NCBI GenBank assembly: GCA_965661085.1 | Contig: CBFIDA010000014.1 | Location: forward strand, 1-22,435 | Origin: CBFIDA01 sp965661085 | Lineage (GTDB): Bacteria; Pseudomonadota; Gammaproteobacteria; Comchoanobacterales; Comchoanobacteraceae | DNA: 22,435 bases | Reading direction: 5' to 3' | Shown here: positions 16,384 to 22,435 of the stretch, in pieces | Position numbering within the stretch: position 1 is the first letter of the stretch | How the letters are laid out: each line of letters starts with the position of its first letter | The notes under the pieces: generated by a model | The model's database searches: none | What the model was told of the DNA's origin: nothing | The model's input: only the letters and a program-made list of their open reading frames with translations | Made by a program: the position numbers and the translations under genes

Positions 16384-17164
16384 TTTTTCGCATCACAAAC
16401 ATTTTGGCCAACATTTTTTACATGATCCTGTGGTGCTGCAGCGTATTGTTGCAGCCATTGCGCCTCAGTCCAATGATCCCATCATTGAGATTGGGCCTGG
16501 CCTTGGGGCGCTGACTGATGTGCTGCTCCCACGCGTGGCAGCAATGGACGCCATAGAAATTGATCCACGTTGTGTGGCAGCGTTGCAAGACAAGCACGAT
16601 GCAGCAAGATTGCGTTTGCATCATCAGGATGTTTTGAACTTCGACTTCAGCCAAACAGAGCGTCGATGGCGCATTGTGGGTAATTTACCCTACAACATTT
16701 CAACGCCTCTGATTTTTCATTGTTTGGCGGCTGCGCCAAATGTGCAAGACATGCATGTCATGGTTCAAAAAGAAGTGGCAGAGCGTATGGTGGCCACACC
16801 ACATCAAAAGACTTATGGACGCTTGTCGGTCATGGTACAGCATGCCTGTGATGTGGAAATTTTGTTTCATGTGTCGCCACGTGCTTTTCAACCCCCACCG
16901 CAGGTGATGTCGTCTGTCTGTCGTTTGTTGCCCAAGTCTGATGTTTTGGTCGGGCAAGCACAGCGGTGGTTTGCTGAAATTGTGCGGGTTGCTTTCATGC
17001 ATCGACGCAAACAATTGGGGCACACGTTGAAACGTTGGTGGACCAAAGATGCATTGCAAGCCTTAGGCATTGATCCAACTTGGCGACCTGAGAATTTAAC
17101 ACCAGAAGATTTTGTCCGTTTGACAGAAGATCGGTGCCAACGTCATCGATCGAAGCGGGCTTGA
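16376..17164 (+). CDS. rsmA: 16S rRNA (adenine1518/1519-N6)-dimethyltransferase
   Basis: Dimethylates two adjacent adenosines in helix 45 of 16S rRNA using AdoMet. In 262 residues: N-terminal HKHFGQHFLHD, the AdoMet motif EIGPGLGALT at 38-47, acidic motif II in AIEIDP, catalytic NLPYNIS at 103-109, and a C-terminal helical domain with FMHRRKQLGHTLKRW. The ATG at 16376 overlaps the surA stop by 8 bases. A TTG three bases earlier is open but less likely. pdxA and apaH, which flank it in many relatives, are absent here. Confidence 0.96.
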   Translation: MADFSHHKHFGQHFLHDPVVLQRIVAAIAPQSNDPIIEIGPGLGALTDVLLPRVAAMDAIEIDPRCVAALQDKHDAARLRLHHQDVLNFDFSQTERRWRIVGNLPYNISTPLIFHCLAAAPNVQDMHVMVQKEVAERMVATPHQKTYGRLSVMVQHACDVEILFHVSPRAFQPPPQVMSSVCRLLPKSDVLVGQAQRWFAEIVRVAFMHRRKQLGHTLKRWWTKDALQALGIDPTWRPENLTPEDFVRLTEDRCQRHRSKRA

Positions 17165-17238
17165 GGGCCACCGATGCTGTATGCATCAAGGCATGATGTT
17201 GTCACCGCATAATGTCCTGATGTTAATGATGATTTTTC

Positions 17239-17267
17239 TTGCGCCACCCATTGATTTTTTGTATGAT
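17239..17267 (+). promoter_or_regulatory. Promoter of the polyamine operon
   Basis: A -35 TTGCGC (17239-17244), a 17-bp spacer and a -10 TATGAT (17262-17267) predict a start near 17274 and a leader of about 37 nt before speD. Confidence 0.5.
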
Positions 17268-17310
17268 TGCTCATTCATTTGTTTTTTGTATGTGCTGGTT
17301 TGGAGTGCCT

Positions 17311-17724
17311 ATGGAAAATGTGACCCGCAATGCCACACCGTTTGTGACGGAAGATCATTTGATTTCCGATGCACATGGCTTGTATGCAGGCAAACACTAT
17401 TTGTTGGATTTATACGATTGTGCCCACTTGGATTCGGTGACACAACTCGAGCGCATCATGCGGGCAGCGGTCGATGCTGCTGGGGCAACCTTATTGCACA
17501 TCCATTTGCATCACTTTGGGCCGGGTTGTGGTGTCTCGGGTGTGGCCGTTTTGGCCGAATCCCACATTTCTGTGCACACTTGGCCTGAGCGCGGTTTTGC
17601 AGCATTTGACATTTTCATGTGTGGCTTGGCCAAGCCTGAGGCGGCCGTGCAAGTCATTCAAACAGAACTGAAGGCCAAACGGGTTCAGTCGCATTTGGGA
17701 CGAAGGGGAGATCAAATTCAATGA
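17311..17724 (+). CDS. speD: S-adenosylmethionine decarboxylase proenzyme (SpeD, class 1B)
   Basis: Self-processing pyruvoyl enzyme that makes decarboxylated AdoMet, the aminopropyl donor for spermidine. 137 residues. The processing site is AESHISVHTWPE, with Glu83-Ser84 cleavage yielding the pyruvoyl group; His89 (Ser+5) and Cys104 (Ser+20) complete the known catalytic set. The frame is open from 17239, but those residues are hydrophobic and unlike SpeD, and the ATG at 17311 has GGAG at 17302-17305. The length fits the small bacterial/archaeal type rather than E. coli SpeD. It overlaps speE by 4 bases (ATGA). Confidence 0.95.
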   Translation: MENVTRNATPFVTEDHLISDAHGLYAGKHYLLDLYDCAHLDSVTQLERIMRAAVDAAGATLLHIHLHHFGPGCGVSGVAVLAESHISVHTWPERGFAAFDIFMCGLAKPEAAVQVIQTELKAKRVQSHLGRRGDQIQ

Positions 17725-18590
17725 ACAAGTTCACAGAAACGTTGCATCAAGGCTTTGCGGCCACCTATCAGGTCGACGAAGTGTTGTACGAACAAAAAAC
17801 CGAACACCAGCATTTGCTCATTTTTAAAAACAACCTCTATGGTCGCATCATGGCGTTGGACGGCATTGTACAAACCACCGAGAAAGATGAATTCATTTAT
17901 CATGAAATGTTTGTGCATGTGCCGATGTTGTTGCATCCCAACCCCAAGCACATCTTGATTGTGGGTGGTGGTGATGGTGGCATCTTGCGTGAGGTCTGTA
18001 AATATCCAGACGTGGCATCGATCACCATGGTTGAAATTGATCCTGCCGTGGTCAATTTGGCCAAAACACATCTCCCCAATCATTCTGCTGGTGCATTTGA
18101 GGATCCACGTTTACGTTTGGTTTTTGCCGATGGCTTGGATTTCATCACCACATGCCAGGAGACATTTGATGTGATTTTGAGCGATTCGACAGATCCCATC
18201 GGGCCTGGTGCTGCTTTGTTTGCCGAGACGTTTTACGCGCATGCTTCGCGTTGTTTGTCTGCATACGGTTTGTTGGTCACCCAAAATGGTGTCAGTTTCA
18301 TGCAAACCGATGAACTGGTCACCACACAACAACGCATGCAGCCACATTTTGCTGCGGTCAAATTCTTTCAGTCCGATGTGCCAACCTATGTTGGGGGCAA
18401 CATGAACCATGCATGGGGCCAAAAAGCCGCATCGCAGCCCATCACCTTTGCACAGGCTGCCCAACGTTTTGCAGAGTATGACATGGCCTGCCGCCATTTT
18501 CATCCAGACATGCTACAAAGCGCTTTTTGTCTGCCACAGTACTTACGCACAGTTTTATCCACAAGCACATCCAAGGAGGCATGTTCATGA
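17721..18590 (+). CDS. speE: Polyamine aminopropyltransferase (spermidine synthase)
   Basis: Transfers the aminopropyl group of decarboxylated AdoMet to putrescine. In 289 residues: N-terminal beta domain with LYGRIMALDGIVQTTEKDEF, the AdoMet-type loop GGGDGG at 82-87, VEIDPAVV at 104-111, and the catalytic-loop region LSDSTDPIGPG from 153. The length is typical. ATGA overlaps join it to speD and to the second SpeD-like gene. Confidence 0.96.
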   Translation: MNKFTETLHQGFAATYQVDEVLYEQKTEHQHLLIFKNNLYGRIMALDGIVQTTEKDEFIYHEMFVHVPMLLHPNPKHILIVGGGDGGILREVCKYPDVASITMVEIDPAVVNLAKTHLPNHSAGAFEDPRLRLVFADGLDFITTCQETFDVILSDSTDPIGPGAALFAETFYAHASRCLSAYGLLVTQNGVSFMQTDELVTTQQRMQPHFAAVKFFQSDVPTYVGGNMNHAWGQKAASQPITFAQAAQRFAEYDMACRHFHPDMLQSAFCLPQYLRTVLSTSTSKEACS

Positions 18591-18994
18591 CCACAGCAAC
18601 CATGATGCCCAAAGCCCAGCACGCTTCAGCCACCCCACACACCATACCTTGGGGCACTTCTGTTTCGATTGATTGTTATCAATGTGACCCTGAATGGATT
18701 CGGTGTCCTGAACGCGTCAAAGCGTTCACCAAAGCGCTCGTCGATCTCATTGAGATGAAGGCCTTTGGTCCTTGCCACGTTGTGCATTTTGGTGAAGATG
18801 AACGTGTGGCGGGACTGTCGATGTTTCAGTTGATTGAGACATCCTGTATTTCTGCACATTTTGCCAATGCCACCAACACGGCTTACATCGATGTGTTCAG
18901 CTGTAAACCCTTTGATGCTGAGCTTGCCGCTGAATTTTGTGTCAAGTACTTCAAAGCGGATCGTTCTGTGGTCAAGGCAAACAAACGGTGGTGA
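18587..18994 (+). CDS. Second SpeD-family pyruvoyl decarboxylase-like protein
   Basis: 135-residue paralogue of SpeD, 3-gene operon position last. The ATG at 18587 is 7 bases after an AAGGAGG Shine-Dalgarno (18573-18579) and overlaps the speE stop as ATGA; the ATG at 18581 is too close to that site. The key region is GLSMFQLIETSCISAHF. With Ser86 as the predicted pyruvoyl residue, His91 is at +5 and Cys106 (YIDVFSC) at +20, the same spacing as Ser84/His89/Cys104 of the neighbouring SpeD. But the residue before Ser is Thr, not Glu, and HTWPERGF is replaced by HFANATNT. SpeD homologues reassigned to ornithine or arginine decarboxylation are known, so a different substrate is plausible. A non-processed partner subunit is the alternative. 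Confidence 0.8.
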   Translation: MTTATMMPKAQHASATPHTIPWGTSVSIDCYQCDPEWIRCPERVKAFTKALVDLIEMKAFGPCHVVHFGEDERVAGLSMFQLIETSCISAHFANATNTAYIDVFSCKPFDAELAAEFCVKYFKADRSVVKANKRW

Positions 18995-19004
18995 ACCCGT
19001 CTGT

Positions 19005-19038
19005 ATTTGCCTTTGTTGGCAAATGACCTTACTATAAA
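19005..19038 (+). promoter_or_regulatory. Hairpin and candidate -10 before the Pcm-like gene
   Basis: ATTTGCC (19005-19011) and GGCAAAT (19018-19024) form a 7-bp stem with a 6-nt loop just after the polyamine operon. TATAAA at 19033-19038 is a good -10, but no well-spaced -35 exists. The hairpin lacks a T-run, so it is either a weak terminator or a dyad over the promoter. Confidence 0.3.
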
Positions 19039-19061
19039 CATGATCCTTTCTGGAGTGGAAC

Positions 19062-19715
19062 ATGGCAGATGCCGCGGTACAAAAAAACAATATGTTGGTC
19101 AATTTGCTCAAACCTGCTGGCATCTCTGATGCGGTCATCGGGTGGATGCAACAGGCCCCCTGGGATGCATGCTGCCAAGACAGCCCCCATCAACACCTCA
19201 ACTATGCCGATTACGGCATGCCCATCGATGGCGATCGGATGTCGTATACGCCCATTGAAATGGGACAGTTGCTGGATGCCCTTCAGCTTAAAAGTACCGA
19301 CACCGTTCTGGAAATTGGTTCATCCGGCATGCGCCTTACCACCATATTGGCCAAAGTGTGTTGCTCGGTCATGACCGTCGAAATGAGCCGTGCTGTGCAC
19401 GATCGCGATGCGGCCCTGTGCACACAACTGGATCTCCGCAATGTGCAATGCAGCATGGGCGATGCCACCACCGGCTGGGGTGAAACCACCTACAGTGTCG
19501 TCTTGATCAACGGTGCTGTGCCTTATGTCAACAAGGGCTTGATGGATGCCGTTGCGTGTCATGGTCGGTTGTTTCTGGCCTTGGGGGCGTCCCGCCTCAA
19601 ACTTGGCACATTGATGCAACACCATGCAGACGACAGTTGGCACACGCAACACATCTTTGAGACCGAGCAGGCCCCCATACCCTCAAACCATTACACACCA
19701 ACATTTCAATTTTGA
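19062..19715 (+). CDS. Divergent protein-L-isoaspartate O-methyltransferase-like protein
   Basis: 217-residue class I AdoMet methyltransferase fold resembling the Pcm-family proteins encoded before tolC in many gammaproteobacteria. MSYTPIEMGQLLDALQL aligns with the Pcm region before motif I. Motif I reads VLEIGSSGM at 82-90 instead of the usual EIGTGSGY, and motif II is MTVEMS. The canonical Pcm substrate segment rich in Gly/Thr/Ser before motif I is missing, so repair of isoaspartate is doubtful. GGAG at 19052-19055 supports the ATG at 19062. The stop lies 17 bases before the tolC start, implying co-transcription. Confidence 0.75.
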   Translation: MADAAVQKNNMLVNLLKPAGISDAVIGWMQQAPWDACCQDSPHQHLNYADYGMPIDGDRMSYTPIEMGQLLDALQLKSTDTVLEIGSSGMRLTTILAKVCCSVMTVEMSRAVHDRDAALCTQLDLRNVQCSMGDATTGWGETTYSVVLINGAVPYVNKGLMDAVACHGRLFLALGASRLKLGTLMQHHADDSWHTQHIFETEQAPIPSNHYTPTFQF

Positions 19716-19732
19716 TTTTCTGGGAGGCATGG

Positions 19733-21052
19733 ATGCATCGTTTACGCCCCATTCATGGTTGTTTGGTTTTGATGATGGCACACGCCCATGCGGCCACCAT
19801 GACCTTGGATCGTGCGGTCCAGTTGGCGTTGAAGCATGATCCCACCTATCTCAGTGTGTGCCACGATGCCGAGGCAGCCCATTGGGGCGTACGGATGGCA
19901 CAAGCAGATTGGGGACCCAGTTTACAGTTTTTGGGCCAACATGCACATGTGCATCAAACGCACCAGGGCGGTCACGGTCAGACCCATCAATATGGCTTAT
20001 ATTTGGATCAAAAATTGTTTGATTTGCCATCGTGGCACCATCTGGCACAGGCGCGTCTGGCCGATCAACAGGCCATGCTGACCAAGGCGTTGGCCAAACA
20101 ACAAACCATGCACCGTGCGGCGTCGCTCTATTTCAATGTCATGACCGCCTTTGCAGAAGAAGATGCCGCACGCACTTATGCCAAAGCTTTGTATCGTCAA
20201 TACCAACAGATCAAACAGCGTCACGCGGTTGGTATGGTGGCAAGACCAGATCTGTTGCACGCACGTGCACAATACTTGACCCAAAAGGCCACCGTCAGTC
20301 ACCAACATGCCCAAGTGCAACATGCCATACAAGCCTTGTATGGTGTCACAGGTCAACAAACCCAATCGTTCAAAACATTGGGTGGCAAGTTGCCCATGCC
20401 ACACCCCAATCCAGGTCGACCAGATGCGTGGTCCACCATGGCGCTGCATCACAATCTTGCTTTGATGGTTGCTGGTAAGGCTGTGGCATCCGCCGATGCC
20501 CTGTTGGCGGCAGGACGCAGTGGCCATGCACCAACATTGGCATTGCAAGCCAGCCATGTACGCAGTCGACCCTGGTTGCCAGGTGCCACAGGCACCACAA
20601 CCTCTGTCCATCAAATCGTTTTAAAAATGACATGGGCTTGGTACACCAGTGGCAAAATTGCTGCAACGGTCCAACAATTGCGTCAATATGCAGCCATGGC
20701 CCGAGATGCACAAGTCAAAGCCAGACGCGCCGCCCAAACACAAGCACGCAATGGCTATGTTGATGTCGTTGCCGCCATACAACAAGTCAAAGCCACGTAT
20801 CAAGCTTTGCTGGCCAGTAAAGCCGCAGCCAGCGCCATGCAAGATGGCTATCGTGTCGGTACCCAAACCTTGACCGATGTGCTGCGCAGCCTTGCCAACA
20901 CCGATGCAGCCCGACGCCAATACACCACAGCACGGTATCAATACCTACAACGTGTGTTGACATTGAAGTTGGCCGTGGGTGCCTTGCAGACAAAAGACAT
21001 ACAACACATGGCACAGCATTTCACCCAGAAGCGCCGCTGTAAGCATTTTTAG
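19733..21052 (+). CDS. tolC: TolC-family outer-membrane efflux/secretion protein
   Basis: Outer-membrane channel partner of type I secretion and tripartite efflux systems. 439 residues: signal peptide (about 1-21, MMAHAHAA end), then two homologous halves typical of the OEP family. The first begins MTLDRAVQLALKHDPTYL, with a long coiled-coil helix through residues about 100-200. The second begins ALHHNLALMVAGKAVASADALLAAGRSG and ends with a helix including GYRVGTQTLTDVLRSLANTDAARRQY, the conserved G-x-x-T-x-x-D/E-V-L pattern. The start ATG at 19733 follows GGGAGG by 5 bases. An out-of-frame ATG at 19729 was rejected. His/Gln-rich, but no defect is visible. Confidence 0.9.
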   Translation: MHRLRPIHGCLVLMMAHAHAATMTLDRAVQLALKHDPTYLSVCHDAEAAHWGVRMAQADWGPSLQFLGQHAHVHQTHQGGHGQTHQYGLYLDQKLFDLPSWHHLAQARLADQQAMLTKALAKQQTMHRAASLYFNVMTAFAEEDAARTYAKALYRQYQQIKQRHAVGMVARPDLLHARAQYLTQKATVSHQHAQVQHAIQALYGVTGQQTQSFKTLGGKLPMPHPNPGRPDAWSTMALHHNLALMVAGKAVASADALLAAGRSGHAPTLALQASHVRSRPWLPGATGTTTSVHQIVLKMTWAWYTSGKIAATVQQLRQYAAMARDAQVKARRAAQTQARNGYVDVVAAIQQVKATYQALLASKAAASAMQDGYRVGTQTLTDVLRSLANTDAARRQYTTARYQYLQRVLTLKLAVGALQTKDIQHMAQHFTQKRRCKHF

Positions 21053-21475
21053 ACAGTTTTTCAAATATCGAGAACGCTTAAGCAACGTCTCATTGCGTGC
21101 TCTATCGACTGCATTAAATGGGCTGCTTTGATCTTCTAAAGGGAGCACGAAGTCCTCAAATCGTTGGAGTTTTCACATGGGCGTTTTACGCGCTCTTTGA
21201 TGAATGCCGGATGGTTGGGGATGGATGATGTGTTTCAAAAACAAGAACAATTTAAGCAACACAGATTTGGGGTTTTGATTGGCATGGCAATCATCACGGC
21301 ATTTTGAAATGATGGCATCAGTCAGCGAGTTCAAGCCCAGTGATGAAGGATGATGCCCCATAGAAGCAAGAAACGTGATGAAAGTGATTGCCATTGTGAG
21401 CCAGACAACACATGGCACGGCATTGCATCCAAAACCACCGCCGTAAGCAATGATGCAGTTGGCAAAATGTCAGGC
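21053..21475. other. About 420 bases with no convincing gene
   Basis: Short frames here (for example minus strand 21173-21418 and 21318-21605) have no Shine-Dalgarno, clash with each other and show no recognisable motifs. GGCATCA near 21313 and TGATGCC near 21350 could pair across a long loop. It could be a decayed gene, the tolC 3' UTR or an RNA gene; nothing decides this. Confidence 0.4.
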
Positions 21476-21506
21476 AAAAAAAACCCAGGCAAGCCTGGGT
21501 TTTTTT
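21476..21506. terminator. Bidirectional rho-independent terminator
   Basis: A8-CCCAGGCAAGCCTGGG-T7. The stem CCCAGG/CCTGGG (or one pair longer) is flanked by A8 on the left and T7 on the right, so a U-tract follows the hairpin on both strands. On the minus strand it lies 13 bases after the stop of the membrane-protein gene; on the plus strand it closes the tolC side. Confidence 0.92.
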
Positions 21507-21519
21507 GGATGAGTGGGTG

Positions 21520-22435
21520 TTATGATGATGCCCGGACATACATTTGCTGGCCTGAGCTGACATTTGCTCGATCATGATCTCCTTGTTCTTCGGCTTTTTT
21601 ATCATCTATTGAGCCATTGCTAGCATCAGAAACAACTGGGTTATCAGTAGTAGCTGGAACAGCAGCGCTGTTTACATTTTCAGAGCGTAAAGAGTCTACA
21701 TCAGAATCATCTGTTGGGTTAGTGACAACTTTGCTACCGCCGAACAAAGTTAATTGAAAATCATTGGTGATGTAGTCATTGCCAACAACGAACACAGCCA
21801 GAGCAATCAAAGCGACAGGGATGCTGGAGAAATAAACAGCTGCGAACATCAATCCTACTGTGCCAAAGCTTCTTATGCCGTCTTTGGCAAATTGTGCCAT
21901 TGTGAAATCTGATGTTTTGGCTGGCCAAAAAGTGAAAGTCAGTGCAGCACATGCGCCCATGAACATCATTTCAAGCGAAACAACGCTCAAAGAAGCCATC
22001 CAAGGGGTGAAAGACAATGCGATCAAGCTGAACAAGACGATGGCAGCGGCCCCAGTGATGTTACGGTTCACGGTTGCACGTGTTGCCAAACCAGTGATTG
22101 AAAAAGCAACATGTGAAGCAAAAGTCACCGCAGTTTCAGCCAGGGCAAGCACAGCACCCACAAAGGCGAGCAATGATAGACCGACAACTTTGCTCCATTT
22201 TAAGCATTTGGCACCAAAGCCAACTTTTGTAGCATCAGTTTCTGCTTTATCATCCTCTCGTTCTTGAATAAATCCCTGGCCTTGGGCAGTGTTTTCGGAT
22301 GCTGCTTCGTAAGCCTCAGTAAAAAGTACTTTGATTTGCGTGAACAAATTCAATGAAGTGATGAATGCATTTTGTGAGAAATGGAAGTATTTATTGTCAT
22401 CTGATTTTGTTTTCACTGCACCGGTCCAGCCAGCA
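21520..22435 (-). CDS. Multi-pass membrane protein of unknown function, possibly 5'-partial
   Basis: Not recognised. A GTG at 22416 would give 298 residues, but it has no Shine-Dalgarno and the frame stays open to the window edge, so the true start may lie outside. The N-terminal 70 residues are soluble and charged. Hydrophobic segments lie at about 77-95, 96-110, 121-138, 144-164, 183-197 and 199-212. The C-terminal 80 residues are acidic and Ser/Asn/Asp-rich, probably disordered. No catalytic motif was seen. A perfect terminator directly downstream supports it as a real transcription unit. The composition, with a hydrophobic core and polar tails, is reminiscent of membrane proteins of intracellular bacteria, but that is only an impression. 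Confidence 0.65.
   Translation of the reverse strand, partial: AGWTGAVKTKSDDNKYFHFSQNAFITSLNLFTQIKVLFTEAYEAASENTAQGQGFIQEREDDKAETDATKVGFGAKCLKWSKVVGLSLLAFVGAVLALAETAVTFASHVAFSITGLATRATVNRNITGAAAIVLFSLIALSFTPWMASLSVVSLEMMFMGACAALTFTFWPAKTSDFTMAQFAKDGIRSFGTVGLMFAAVYFSSIPVALIALAVFVVGNDYITNDFQLTLFGGSKVVTNPTDDSDVDSLRSENVNSAAVPATTDNPVVSDASNGSIDDKKAEEQGDHDRANVSSGQQMYVRASS

Noticed and set aside
21173..21418. 81-codon minus-strand ORF after tolC
   Set aside because: No Shine-Dalgarno, no recognisable motif, and overlapping competing frames of similar quality.

Overview
The window reads as part of a gammaproteobacterial chromosome, probably from a host-associated or intracellular lineage near Legionellales/Coxiellales. 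The placement is an inference. Supporting it are gammaproteobacterial gene orders (tRNA-Gln-prs-rplY-pth-ychF; amgK-murU divergent from lptD-surA-rsmA; a Pcm-like gene before tolC), a compact layout with overlapping stop/start codons, some shortened or divergent core proteins, and unusual accessory proteins at both ends. No rRNA, CRISPR array, insertion sequence or integrase was seen.

Layout. (1) 1-4.1 kb, minus strand, accessory. A 702-residue protein with two N-terminal membrane segments, a long low-complexity linker and a class 3 lipase domain has its own promoter. Upstream of it lies a gene of about 588 codons, split into two overlapping reading frames by what looks like a one-base shift in an A6 tract. 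Its C-terminus resembles the HicA fold and it has strongly basic stretches. Its promoter overlaps an inverted repeat. (2) 4.3-11.0 kb, plus strand, information processing: a eukaryote-like (type 2) ileS, tRNA-Gln(UUG), prs, rplY (long CTC form), pth and ychF. (3) 11.06-12.8 kb, minus strand: murU and amgK, the MurNAc/GlcNAc recycling pair, convergent with ychF. (4) 13.1-17.2 kb, plus strand: lptD, a short surA and rsmA, an envelope and ribosome-maturation operon lacking pdxA and apaH. (5) 17.3-19.0 kb: a polyamine operon with speD, speE and a second SpeD-family gene, joined by 4-base overlaps. (6) 19.06-21.05 kb: a divergent Pcm-like methyltransferase and a TolC-family outer-membrane protein. 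(7) 21.05-22.4 kb: about 420 bases without a convincing gene, a strong bidirectional terminator, and a minus-strand multi-pass membrane protein open at the window edge.

The most interesting system is the polyamine operon. The second SpeD-like protein keeps the Ser/His/Cys spacing of pyruvoyl AdoMet decarboxylases but lacks the Glu before the serine and the HTWPE segment. A second decarboxylase specificity, for example for ornithine or arginine, is therefore plausible and would make the operon a near self-contained spermidine route. Next are the split HicA-like protein with its palindromic operator and the membrane-anchored lipase, both candidate host-interaction or conflict proteins.

All calls come from reading the sequence. 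No database search was run, and start sites were chosen from Shine-Dalgarno spacing and family alignment from memory.
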